From: Microplitis mediator
Lineage: Eukaryota > Arthropoda > Insecta > Hymenoptera > Braconidae
DNA: 64,000 nucleotides
Reading direction: 5' to 3'
Assembly: GCF_029852145.1 (NCBI RefSeq)
Contig: NC_079970.1
Location: 24,122,331-24,186,330, forward strand
A model generated the notes under the pieces. That model saw only the letters and a program-made list of their open reading frames with translations, was not told where the DNA came from and ran no database searches. The translations under genes were made by a program, and so were the position numbers. This document shows, in pieces, positions 1 through 10,962 of this stretch (within the stretch, counting starts at the first letter, position 1; each line of letters starts with the position of its first letter).

Positions 1-17
1 AATCTATTGAGATGTGT

Positions 18-27
18 AAAATATTTT
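18..27. repeat. 10-bp AT palindrome aaaatatttt
   Basis: This perfect palindrome lies 10-20 bp after the monomer start and is present in most copies. It is replaced by aaaatacttt in a minority, for example in the monomers starting at 175, 1393, 2785 and 3307. It sits in the first of several A/T tracts in the monomer, a layout often associated with intrinsic DNA curvature in satellites. Curvature itself was not computed. Confidence 0.75.
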
Positions 28-85
28 CAAACGTCCTGGAACACAAAACTACGGAAAACCTGAATACGTCGCTGTAACCTGATAA

Positions 86-102
86 TTTTGAATTATTCAA
101 AA
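86..102. repeat. 17-bp near-palindrome in the AT-rich centre
   Basis: The string ttttgaattattcaaaa has 8-bp complementary arms (86-93 and 95-102) around one T. It is intact in monomers carrying gaattattcaaaa (most M1 copies), has one mismatch in those carrying aaattattcaaaa (M2), and is broken in M4 (attacaaagg) and M5 (atttgaaagg). The symmetry is therefore a class-specific trait rather than a property of every copy. Confidence 0.8.
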
Positions 103-106
103 GGCC

Positions 107-183
107 CAATAGATTAGTACAATGGTCTCTGACGACGATAAAGACCCTAGACTATAAGAAAATACTACTGTTCTAATCTATTG
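107..183. repeat. Inverted repeat linking monomer middle to next monomer start
   Basis: The arm caatagattag at 107-117 is the exact reverse complement of ctaatctattg at 173-183, with 55 bp between the arms. The pair recurs in most monomers of the array. In class M4 monomers the middle arm reads ctcaatagattag, which lengthens the complement to ctaatctattgag and the arm to 13 bp. In copies ending in ttccta (class M3) the junction arm is damaged at two positions. The arms could form a stem or present a repeated binding site in both orientations; which of these matters is unknown. Confidence 0.85.
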
Positions 184-348
184 AGATGTGTAAAATACTT
201 TTAAACGTCCTGGAACACAAAATTACGGAAAACCTGAATACTTCGCTGTGACCTGTTAATTTTAAATTATTCAAAAGGCCAAATAGATTAGTACAATGGA
301 CTCTGACGACAATAAAGACCCTAGACGAAACGAAAATACTACTGTTCC

Positions 349-696
349 TATCTATTGAGATGTGTAAAATATTTTAAAACGACCTGGAACACGAAATTAC
401 GGGAAACCTGAATACTTCGCTGTGACCTGTTAATTTTGAATTATTACAAAGGCTCAATAGATTAGTACAATGGACTGTGACGACAATTGAGACCCTAGAC
501 TATAAGAAAATACTACTGTTCTAATCTATTGAGATGTGTAAAATATTTCAAAACGACCTGGAACACGAAATTACGGGAAACCTGAATACTTCGCTGTGAC
601 CTGTTAATTTTGAATTATTACAAAGGCTCAATAGATTAGTACAATGGACTGTGACGACAATTGAGACCCTAGACTATAAGAAAATACTACTGTTCT
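349..696. repeat. Tandem M4-M4 doublet
   Basis: Two consecutive M4 monomers differ at one visible base (attttaaaacg against atttcaaaacg). Everywhere else in block A, M4 is single and follows a cgaaacg right end; here only the first copy does. This is a local duplication of one monomer. Confidence 0.8.
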
Positions 697-1218
697 AATC
701 TATTGAGATGTGTAAAATATTTTCAAACGTCCTGGAACACAAAACTACGGAAAACCTGAATACGTCGCTGTGACCTGTTAATTTTGAATTATTCAAAAGG
801 CCAAATAGATTAGTACAATGGTCTCTGACGACGATAAAGACCCTAGACTATAAGAAAATACTACTGTTCTAATCTATTGAGATGTGTAAAATATTTTCAA
901 ACGTCCTGGAACACAAAACTACGGAAAACCTGAATACGTCGCTGTGACCTGTTAATTTTAAATTATTCAAAAGGCCCAATAGATTAGTACAATGGACCCT
1001 GACGACAATAAAGACCCTAGACGAAACGAAAATACTACTGTTCCTATCTATTGAGATGTGTAAAATATTTTAAAACGACCTGGAACACGAAATTACGGGA
1101 AACCTGAATACTTCGCTGTGACCTGTTAATTTTGAATTATTACAAAGGCTCAATAGATTAGTACAATGGACTGTGACGACAATTGAGACCCTAGACTATA
1201 AGAAAATACTACTGTTCT

Positions 1219-1392
1219 AATCTATTGAGATGTGTAAAATATTTTCAAACGTCCTGGAACACAAAATTACGGAAAACCTGAATACTTCGCTGTGACCTGT
1301 TAATTTTAAATTATTCAAAAGGCCCAATAGATTAGTACAATGGACTCTGACGACAATAAAGACCCTAGACTATAAGAAAATACTACTGTTCT
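1219..1392. repeat. Class M2 monomer exemplar
   Basis: M2 is recognised by acgtcctgg, cacaaaattacgg, tacttcgctg, ttttaaattattcaaaa and ggactctgacgacaataaag. A subclass, called M2c here, has attatccaaaagg and usually aataaaaaccc, as at 1567-1740. M2 contains AATAAA in the acaataaag segment on the + strand. It is the class closest to a consensus for the whole window. Confidence 0.85.
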
Positions 1393-1740
1393 AATCTATT
1401 GAGATGTGTAAAATACTTTTAAACGTCCTGGAACACAAAATTACGGAAAACCTGAATACTTCGCTGTGACCTGTTAATTTTAAATTATTCAAAAGGCCCA
1501 ATAGATTAGTACAATGGACTCTGACGACAATAAAGACCCTAGACTATAAGAAAATACTACTGTTCTAATCTATTGAGATGTGTAAAATATTTTCAAACGT
1601 CCTGGAACACAAAATTACGGAAAACCTGAATACTTCGCTGTGACCTGTTAATTTTAAATTATCCAAAAGGCCCAATTGATTAGTACAATGGACTCTGACG
1701 ACAATAAAAACCCTAGACTATAAGAAAATACTACTGTTCT

Positions 1741-1914
1741 AATCTATTGAGATGTGTAAAATATTTTCAAACGTGCTGGAACACGAAATTACGGAAAACC
1801 TGAATACTTCGCTGTGACCTGTTAATTTTAAATTATTCAAAAGGCCCAATAGATTAGTACAATGGACCCTGACGACAATAAAGACCCTAGACGAAACGAA
1901 AATACTACTGTTCC
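1741..1914. repeat. Class M3 monomer exemplar
   Basis: M3 has acgtgctgg, cacgaaattacgg, ttttaaattattc, ggaccctgacg, and a distinctive right end in which actataag is replaced by acgaaacg and ttctaatc by ttcctatc. In block A the cgaaacg right end is almost always followed by an M4 monomer, so the two behave as a linked dimer. The same right end also occurs on M1-like or M2-like left halves (for example 871-1044), showing that left and right halves have recombined. Confidence 0.85.
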
Positions 1915-2088
1915 TATCTATTGAGATGTGTAAAATATTTTAAAACGACCTGGAACACGAAATTACGGGAAACCTGAATACTTCGCTGTGACCTGTTAAT
2001 TTTGAATTATTACAAAGGCTCAATAGATTAGTACAATGGACTGTGACGACAATTGAGACCCTAGACTATAAGAAAATACTACTGTTCT
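1915..2088. repeat. Class M4 monomer exemplar
   Basis: M4 is the most divergent common class: taaaacgacctgg, cacgaaattacggg, gaattattacaaaggctcaatag, and ggactgtgacgacaattgagac. The ggctcaat change removes the GGCC present in other classes, extends the inverted repeat to 13 bp and coincides with loss of the 17-bp near-palindrome. In block A it follows the cgaaacg right end at nearly every occurrence, for example at monomers 7, 12, 18, 26, 36 and 41. Confidence 0.85.
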
Positions 2089-2436
2089 AATCTATTGAGA
2101 TGTGTAAAATATTTTCAAACGTCCTGGAACACAAAACTACGGAAAACCTGAATACGTCGCTGTGACCTGTTAATTTTGAATTATTCAAAAGGCCCAATAG
2201 ATTAGTACAATGGTCTCTGACGACGATAAAGGCCCTAGACTATAAGAAAATACTACTGTTCTAATCTATTGAGATGTGTAAAATATTTTCAAACGTCCTG
2301 GAACACAAAACTACGGAAAATCTGAATACGTCGCTGTGACCTGTTAATTTTGAATTATTCAAAAGGCCCAATAGATTAGTACAATGGTCTCTGACGACGA
2401 TAAAGACCCTAGACTATAAGAAAATACTACTGTTCT

Positions 2437-2610
2437 AATCTATTGAGATGTGTAAAATATTTTCAAACGTCCTGGAACACAAAACTACGGAAAACCTGAA
2501 TACGTCGCTGTGACCTGTTAATTTTGAATTATTCAAAAGGCCCAATAGATTAGTACAATGGTCTCTGACGACGATAAAGACCCTAGACTATAAGAAAATA
2601 CTACTGTTCT
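2437..2610. repeat. Class M1 monomer exemplar
   Basis: M1 is recognised by acgtcctgg, cacaaaactacgg, tacgtcgctg, ttttgaattattcaaaa and ggtctctgacgacgataaag. It carries six CpG sites, the most of the common classes, and keeps the 17-bp near-palindrome intact. M1 often occurs in short runs, for example four consecutive copies beginning at 2089. It is abundant in block A and scattered elsewhere. Confidence 0.85.
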
Positions 2611-3828
2611 AATCTATTGAGATGTGTAAAATATTTTCAAACGTCCTGGAACACAAAACTACGGAAAACCTGAATACGTCGCTGTAACCTGTTAATTTTG
2701 AATTATTCAAAAGGCCCAATAGATTAGTACAATGGTCTCTGACGACGATAAAGACCCTAGACTATAAGAAAATACTACTGTTCTAATCTATTGAGATGTG
2801 TAAAATACTTTTAAACGTCCTGGAACACAAAATTACGGAAAACCTGAATACTTCGCTGTGACCTGTTAATTTTAAATTATTCAAAAGGCCCAATAGATTA
2901 GTACAATGGACCCTGACGACAATAAAGACCCTAGACGAAACGAAAATACTACTGTTCCTATCTATTGAGATGTGTAAAATATTTTAAAACGACCTGGAAC
3001 ACGAAATTACGGGAAACCTGAATACTTCGCTGTGACCTGTTAATTTTGAATTATTACAAAGGCTCAATAGATTAGTACAATGGACTGTGACGACAATTGA
3101 GACCCTAGACTATAAGAAAATACTACTGTTCTAATCTATTGAGATGTGTAAAATATTTTCAAACGTCCTGGAACACAAAATTACGGAAAACCTGAATACT
3201 TCGCTGTGACCTGTTAATTTTAACTTATTCAAAAGGCCCAATAGATTAGTACAATGGACTCTGACGACAATAAAGACCCTAGACTATAAGAAAATACTAC
3301 TGTTCTAATCTATTGAGATGTGTAAAATACTTTTAAACGTCCTGGAACACAAAATTACGGAAAACCTGAATACTTCGCTGTGACCTGTTAATTTTAAATT
3401 ATTCAAAAGGCCCAATAGATTAGTACAATGGACTCTGACGACAATAAAGACCCTAGACTATAAGAAAATACTACTGTTCTAATCTATTGAGATGTGTAAA
3501 ATATTTTCAAACGTCCTGGAACACAAAATTACGGAAAACCTGAATACTTCGCTGTGACCTGTTAATTTTAAATTATTCAAAAGGCCCAATAGATTAGTAC
3601 AATGGACTCTGACGACAATAAAGACCCTAGACTACAAGAAAATTTTACTGTTCTAATCTATTGAAATGTGTAAAATATTTTCAAACGTCCTGGAACACAA
3701 AATTACGGAAAACCTGAATACTTCGCTGTGACCTGTTAATTTTAATTTATCCAAAAGGCCCAATAGATTAGTACAATGGACTCTGACGACAATAAAAACC
3801 CTAGACTATAAGAAAATACTACTGTTCT

Positions 3829-4002
3829 AATCTATTGAGATGTGTAAAATATTTTAAAACGACCTGGAACACAAAACTACGGAAAACCTGAATACTTCGC
3901 TGTGACCTGTTAATTTTGAATTATTCAAAAGGCCCAATAGATGAGTACAATGGACTCTGACGACAATAAAGACCCTAGACTATAAGAAAATACCACTGTT
4001 CT
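3829..4002. repeat. Chimeric monomer at an eight-monomer deletion in A1
   Basis: The left half (taaaacgacctgg, cacaaaactacgg) matches the A2 monomer starting at 7831, while the right half (gatgagtacaatgg, aataccactg) matches the one starting at 9223. The eight intervening monomers are absent from A1, and the neighbours on both sides match A2 in order. Confidence 0.7.
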
Positions 4003-5568
4003 AATCTATTGAGATGTGTAAAATATTTTTAAACGTCCTGGAACACAAAATTACGGAAAACCTGAATACTTCGCTGTGACCTGTTAATTTTAAATTATTC
4101 AAAAGGCCCAATAGATTAGTACAATGGACTCTGACGACAATAAAGACCCTAGACTATAAGAAAATACTACTGTTCTAATCTATTGAGATGTGTAAAATAT
4201 TTTCAAACGTCCTGGAACACAAAACTACGGAAAACCTGAATACGTCGCTGTGACCTGTTAATTTTAAATTATTCGAAAGGCCCAATAGATTAGTACAATG
4301 GACCCTGACGACAATAAAGACCCTAGACGAAACGAAAATACTACTGTTCCTATCTATTGAGATGTGTAAAATATTTTAAAACGACCTGGAACACGAAATT
4401 ACGGGAAACCTGAATACTTCGCTGTGACCTGTTAATTTTGAATTATTACAAAGGCTCAATAGATTAGTACAATGGACTGTGACGACAATTGAGACCCTAG
4501 ACTATAAGAAAATACTACTGTTCTAATCTATTGAGATGTGTAAAATATTTTCAAACGTCCTGGAACACAAAATTACGGAAAACCTGAATACTTCGCTGTG
4601 ACCTGTTAATTTTAAATTATTCAAAAGGCCCAATAGATTAGTACAATGGACTCTGACGACAATAAAGACCCTAGACTATAAGAAAATACTACTGTTCTAA
4701 TCTATTGAGATGTGTAAAATATTTTCAAACGTCCTGGAACACAAAATTACGGAAAACCTGAATACTTCGCTGTGACCTGTTAATTTTAAATTATCCAAAA
4801 GGCCCAATAGATTAGTACAATGGACTCTGACGACAATAAAAACCCTAGACTATAAGAAAATACTACTGTTCTAATCTATTGAGATGTGTAAAATATTTTC
4901 AAACGTGCTGGAACACGAAATTACGGAAAACCTGAATACTTCGCTGTGACCTGTTAATTTTAAATTATTCAAAAGGCCCAATAGATTAGTACAATGGACC
5001 CTGACGACAATAAAGACCCTAGACGAAACGAAAATACTACTGTTCCTATCTATTGAGATGTGTAAAATATTTTAAAACGACCTGGAACACGAAATTACGG
5101 GAAACCTGAATACTTCGCTGTGACCTGTTAATTTTGAATTATTACAAAGGCTCAATAGATTAGTACAATGGTCTCTGACGACGATAAAGACCCTAGACTA
5201 TAAGAAAATACTACTGTTCTAATCTATTGAGATGTGTAAAATATTTTCAAACGTCCTGGAACACAAAACTACGGAAAACCTGAATACGTCGCTGTGACCT
5301 GTTAATTTTGAATTATTCAAAAGGCCCAATAGATTAGTACAATGGTCTCTGACGACGATAAAGACCCTAGACTATAAGAAAATACTACTGTTCTAATCTA
5401 TTGAGATGTGTAAAATATTTTCAAACGTCCTGGAACACAAAACTACGGAAAACCTGAATACGTCGCTGTAACCTGTTAATTTTGAATTATTCAAAAGGCC
5501 CAATAGATTAGTACAATGGACTCTGACGACAATAAAGACCCTAGACGAAACGAAAATACTACTGTTCC

Positions 5569-5742
5569 TATCTATTGAGATGTGTAAAATATTTTTAAAC
5601 GTCCTGGAACACAAAACTACGGAAAACCTGAATACGTCGCTGTGACCTGTTAATTTTGAATTATTCAAAAGGCCCAATAGATTAGTACAATGGACTCTGA
5701 CGACAATAAAGACCCTAAACTATAAGAAAATACTACTTTTCT
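5569..5742. repeat. Hybrid monomer marking the end of an HOR copy (also 11659, 18619)
   Basis: This copy follows a cgaaacg right end but lacks the usual M4 left half, having ttttaaacgtcctgg and cacaaaactacgg instead, and ends in ctacttttct. The same copy occurs at 11659-11832 and 18619-18792. Offsets of 6090 and 6960 bp (35 and 40 monomers) give the spacing of the HOR copies. Confidence 0.75.
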
Positions 5743-6786
5743 AATCTATTGAGATGTGTAAAATATTTTCAAACGTCCTGGAACACAAAATTACGGAAAA
5801 CCTGAATACTTCGCTGTGACCTGTTAATTTTAAATTATCCAAAAGGCCCAATAGATTAGTACAATGGACTCTGACGACAATAAAAACCCTAGACTATAAG
5901 AAAATACTACTGTTCTAATCTATTGAGATGTGTAAAATATTTTCAAACGTGCTGGAACACGAAATTACGGAAAACCTGAATACTTCGCTGTGACCTGTTA
6001 ATTTTAAATTATTCAAAAGGCCCAATAGATTAGTACAATGGACCCTGACGACAATAAAGACCCTAGTCGAAACGAAAATACTACTGTTCCTATCTATTGA
6101 GATGTGTAAAATATTTTAAAACGACCTGGAACACGAAATTACGGGAAACCTGAATACTTCGCTGTGACCTGTTAATTTTGAATTATTACAAAGGCTCAAT
6201 AGATTAGTACAATGGACTGTGACGACAATTGAGACCCTAGACTATAAGAAAATACTACTGTTCTAATCTATTGAGATGTGTAAAATATTTTCAAACGTCC
6301 TGGAACACAAAACTACGGAAAACCTGAATACGTCGCTGTGACCTGTTAATTTTGAATTATTCAAAAGGCCAAATAGATTAGTACAATGGTCTCTGACGAC
6401 GATAAAGACCCTAGACTATAAGAAAATACTACTGTTCTAATCTATTGAGGTGTGTAAAATATTTTCAAACGTCCTGGAACACAAAACTACGGAAAACCTG
6501 AATACGTCGCTGTGACCTGTTAATTTTGAATTATTCAAAAGGCCCAATAGATTAGTACAATGGTCTCTGACGACGATAAAGACCCTAGACTATAAGGAAA
6601 TACTACTGTTCTAATCTATTGAGATGTGTAAAATATTTTCAAACGTCCTGGAACACAAAACTACGGAAAACCTGAATACGTCGCTGTAACCTGTTAATTT
6701 TGAATTATTCAAAAGGCCCAATAGATTAGTACAATGGTCTCTGACGACGATAAAGACCCTAGACTATAAGAAAATACTACTGTTCT

Positions 6787-6960
6787 AATCTATTGAGATG
6801 TGTAAAATACTTTTAAACGTCCTGGAACACAAAATTACGGAAAACCTGAATACTTCGCTGTGACCTGTTAATTTTAAATTATTCAAAAGGCCCAATAGAT
6901 TAGTACAATGGACCCTGACGACAATAAAGACCCTAGACGAAACGAAAATACTACTGTTCC
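6787..6960. repeat. Chimeric monomer at an 18-monomer deletion in A2
   Basis: Upstream neighbours match A4 monomers 111-114 and downstream neighbours match 134 onward. The copy has aaaatacttt like both A4 candidates (19837 and 22969), and its right end (ggaccctg, cgaaacg) agrees with the second. About 18 monomers found in A4 are absent here. Confidence 0.6.
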
Positions 6961-8004
6961 TATCTATTGAGATGTGTAAAATATTTTAAAACGACCTGGA
7001 ACACGAAATTACCGGAAACCTGAATACTTCGCTGTGACCTGTTAATTTTGAATTATTACAAAGGCTCAATAGATTAGTACAATGGACTGTGACGACAATT
7101 GAGACCCTAGACTATAAGAAAATACTACTGTTCTAATCTATTGAGATGTGTAAAATATTTTCAAACGTCCTGGAACACAAAATTACGGAAAACCTGAATA
7201 CTTCGCTGTGACCTGTTAATTTTAACTTATTCAAAAGGCCCAATAGATTAGTACAATGGACTCTGACGACAATAAAGACCCTAGACTATAAGAAAATACT
7301 ACTGTTCTAATCTATTGAGATGTGTAAAATACTTTTAAACGTCCTGGAACACAAAATTACGGAAAACCTGAATACTTCGCTGTGACCTGTTAATTTTAAA
7401 TTATTCAAAAGGCCCAATAGATTAGTACAATGGACTCTGACGACAATAAAGACCCTAGACTATAAGAAAATACTACTGTTCTAATCTATTGAGATGTGTA
7501 AAATATTTTCAAACGTCCTGGAACACAAAATTACGGAAAACCTGAATACTTCGCTGTGACCTGTTAATTTTAAATTATTCAAAAGGCCCAATAGATTAGT
7601 ACAATGGACTCTGACGACAATAAAGACCCTAGACTACAAGAAAATTTTACTGTTCTAATCTATTGAAATGTGTAAAATATTTTCAAACGTCCTGGAACAC
7701 AAAATTACGGAAAACCTGAATACTTCGCTGTGACCTGTTAATTTTAATTTATCCAAAAGGCCCAATAGATTAGTACAATGGACTCTGACGACAATAAAAA
7801 CCCTAGACTATAAGAAAATACTACTGTTCTAATCTATTGAGATGTGTAAAATATTTTAAAACGACCTGGAACACAAAACTACGGAAAACCTGAATACTTC
7901 GCTGTGACCTGTTAATTTTGAATTATTCAAAATGCCCAATAGATTAGTAAAATGGACTCTGACGACAATAAAGACCCCAGACTATAAGAAAATACTACTG
8001 TTCT

Positions 8005-8178
8005 AATCTATTGAGATGTGTAAAATATTTTAAAACGACCTGGAACACAAAATTACGGAAAAACTGAATACTTCGCTGTGACCTAATAATTTTGAATTAT
8101 TTGAAAGGCCCAATAGATTAGTCCAATGGACTCTGACGACAATAAAGACCCTAGACTATAAGAAAATACTACTGTTCT
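8005..8178. repeat. Class M5 monomer exemplar
   Basis: M5 has taaaacgacctgg, cacaaaattacggaaaaactg, gacctaataattttg, atttgaaagg and gattagtccaatgg. The cctaataa and atttgaaagg pair travels together and becomes very common in blocks B, C and E, also on other left halves. In block A it appears only in the central part of the HOR (8005, 8353, 16009, 24187, 24709). Confidence 0.8.
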
Positions 8179-9570
8179 AATCTATTGAGATGTGTAAAAT
8201 ATTTTCAAACGTCCTGGAACACAAAATTACGGAAAACCTGAATACTTCGCTGTGACCTGTTAATTTTGAATTATTCAAAAGGCCCAATAGATTAGTACAA
8301 TGGACTCTGACGACAATAAAGACCCTAGACTATCAGAAAATACCACTGTTCTAATCTATTGAGATGTGTAAAATATTTTAAAACGACCTGGAACACAAAA
8401 TTACGGAAAAACTGAATACTTCGCTGTGACCTAATAATTTTGAATTATTTGAAAGGCCCAATAGATTAGTCCAATGGACTCTGACGACAATAAAGACCCT
8501 AGACTATAAGAAAATACTACTGTTCTAATCTATTGAGATGTGTAAAATATTTTCAAACGTCCTGGAACACAAAATTACGGAAAACCTGAATACTTCGCTG
8601 TGACCTGTTAATTTTGAATTATTTAAAAGGCCCAATAGATTAGTACAATGGTCTCTGACGTCGATAAAGACCCTAGACTATAAGAAAATACTACTGTTCT
8701 AATCTATTGAGATGTGTAAAATATTTTCAAACGTCCTGGAACACAAAATTACGGAAAACCTGAATACTTCGCTGTGACCTGTTAATTTTGAATTATTCAA
8801 AAGGCCCAATAGATGAGTACAATGGACTCTGACGACAATAAAGACCCTAGACTATAAGAAAATACCACTGTTCTAATCTATTGAGATGTGTAAAATATTT
8901 TTAAACGTCCTGGAACACAAAATTACGGAAAACCTGAATACTTCGCTGTGACCTGTTAATGTTAAATTATTCAAAAGGCCCAATAGATTAGTACAATGGA
9001 CTCTGACGACAATAAAGACCCTAGACTATAAGAAAATACCACTGTTCTAATCTATTGAGATGTGTAAAATATTTTTAAACGTCCTGGAACACAAAATTAC
9101 GGAAAACCTGAATACTTCGCTGTGACCTGTTAATTTTAAATTATTCAAAAGGCCCAATAGATTAGTACAATGGACTCTGACGACAATAAAGACCCTAGAC
9201 TATAAGAAAATACTACTGTTCTAATCTATTGAGATGTGTAAAATATTTTCAAACGTCCTGGAACACAAAACTACGGAAAACCTGAATACTTCGCTGTGAC
9301 CTGTTAATTTTGAATTATTCAAAAGGCCCAATAGATGAGTACAATGGACTCTGACGACAATAAAGACCCTAGACTATAAGAAAATACCACTGTTCTAATC
9401 TATTGAGATGTGTAAAATATTTTTAAACGTCCTGGAACACAAAATTACGGAAAACCTGAATACTTCGCTGTGACCTGTTAATTTTAAATTATTCAAAAGG
9501 CCCAATAGATTAGTACGATGGACTCTGACGACAATAAAGACCCTAGACTATAAGAAAATACTACTGTTCT

Positions 9571-10962
9571 AATCTATTGAGATGTGTAAAATATTTTCAA
9601 ACGTCCTGGAACACAAAACTACGGAAAACCTGAATACGTCGCTGTGACCTGTTAATTTTAAATTATTCGAAAGGCCCAATAGATTAGTACAATGGACCCT
9701 GACGACAATAAAGACCCTAGACGAAACGAAAATACTACTTTTCCTATCTATTGAGATGTGTAAAATATTTTAAAACGACCTGGAACACGAAATTACGGGA
9801 AACCTGAATACTTCGCTGTGACCTGTTAATTTTGAATTATTACAAAGGCTCAATAGATTAGTACAATGGACTGTGACGACAATTGAGACCCTAGACTATA
9901 AGAAAATACTACTGTTCTAATCTATTGAGATGTGTAAAATATTTTCAAACGTCCTGGAACACAAAATTACGGAAAACCTGAATACTTCGCTGTGACCTGT
10001 TAATTTTAAATTATTCAAAAGGCCCAATAGATTAGTACAATGGACTCTGACGACAATAAAGACCCTAGACTATAAGAAAATACTACTGTTCTAATCTATT
10101 GAGATGTGTAAAATATTTTCAAACGTCCTGGAACACAAAATTACGGAAAACCTGAATACTTCGCTGTGACCTGTTAATTTTAAATTATCCAAAAGGCCCA
10201 ATAGATTAGTACAATGGACTCTGACGACAATAAAAACCCTAGACTATAAGAAAATACTACTGTTCTAATCTATTGAGATGTGTAAAATATTTTCAAACGT
10301 CCTGGAACACAAAACTACGGAAAACCTGAATACGTCGCTGTGACCTGTTAATTTTAAATTATTCGAAAGGCCCAATAGATTAGTACAATGGACCCTGACG
10401 ACAATAAAGACCCTAGACGAAACGAAAATACTACTGTTCCTATCTATTGAGATGTGTAAAATATTTTAAAACGACCTGGAACACGAAATTACGGGAAACC
10501 TGAATACTTCGCTGTGACCTGTTAATTTTGAATTATTACAAAGGCTCAATAGATTAGTACAATGGACTGTGACGACAATTGAGACCCTAGACTATAAGAA
10601 AATACTACTGTTCTAATCTATTGAGATGTGTAAAATATTTTCAAACGTCCTGGAACACAAAATTACGGAAAACCTGAATACTTCGCTGTGACCTGTTAAT
10701 TTTAAATTATTCAAAAGGCCCAATAGATTAGTACAATGGACTCTGACGACAATAAAGACCCTAGACTATAAGAAAATACTACTGTTCTAATCTATTGAGA
10801 TGTGTAAAATATTTTCAAACGTCCTGGAACACAAAATTACGGAAAACCTGAATACTTCGCTGTGACCTGTTAATTTTAAATTATCCAAAAGGCCCAATAG
10901 ATTAGTACAATGGACTCTGACGACAATAAAAACCCTAGACTATAAGAAAATACTACTGTTCT
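9571..10962. repeat. Four-monomer tandem duplication in A2 (2 x 696 bp)
   Basis: Monomers at 9571-10266 (M2-like with attcgaaagg and cgaaacg, M4, M2, M2c) are repeated in the same order at 10267-10962. The two left monomers share the rare attcgaaagg plus ggaccctg combination and differ near the right end (ctacttttccta against ctactgttccta). A3 has only one such set before its M3-M4 pair, so the duplication is specific to A2. Confidence 0.75.

Larger units (their letters stand above)
1..174. repeat. First monomer, used as the numbering reference
   Basis: Monomer numbering used throughout starts at the aatctattg motif. Along this copy: the first inverted-repeat arm at its start, an AT palindrome at 18-27, the variable acgtcctgg box at 31-39, a variable cacaaaactacgg box at 42-54, the tacgtcg or tacttcg site at 65-71, an AT-rich near-palindrome at 86-102, the second inverted-repeat arm at 107-117, the variable ggtctctgacgacgat box at 124-139, and ccctagactataag at 145-158. 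Variation between copies is concentrated at about 20 diagnostic positions in these boxes. This copy is M1-like, with a rare gtaacctgataat at 74-86. Confidence 0.9.
1..5742. repeat. Block A, HOR copy A1 (33 monomers, left end may be cut)
   Basis: The order of monomer classes from about 1045 to 3828 matches the segments starting at 13573 and 21229: M4, M2, M2 with aaaatacttt, M2c, M3, M4, then M1 with aaaggccc, M1 with aaaatctg, M1, M1 with gtaacctg, a cgaaacg-ending copy, M4. It ends with a hybrid monomer (5569-5742) that also closes A2 and A3. Compared with A2, eight monomers are missing at the chimeric monomer 3829-4002. The true left edge lies outside the window. Confidence 0.75.

Noticed and set aside
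151..160. TATA-like actataag as a promoter
   Set aside because: It is present in hundreds of tandem copies with no downstream gene, so there is no support for promoter function.
107..183. Terminal inverted repeats of a small transposon
   Set aside because: The arms recur in every monomer at fixed register with no target duplications and no empty sites, so they are part of the satellite unit.
5393..5677. 94-residue open frame on the minus strand (also 11483-11767, 18443-18727, 47324-47608)
   Set aside because: It is a translation of one and a half satellite monomers with a 58-residue repeat, starts at TTG, has no gene context and exists only where two satellite stop codons happen to be lost.
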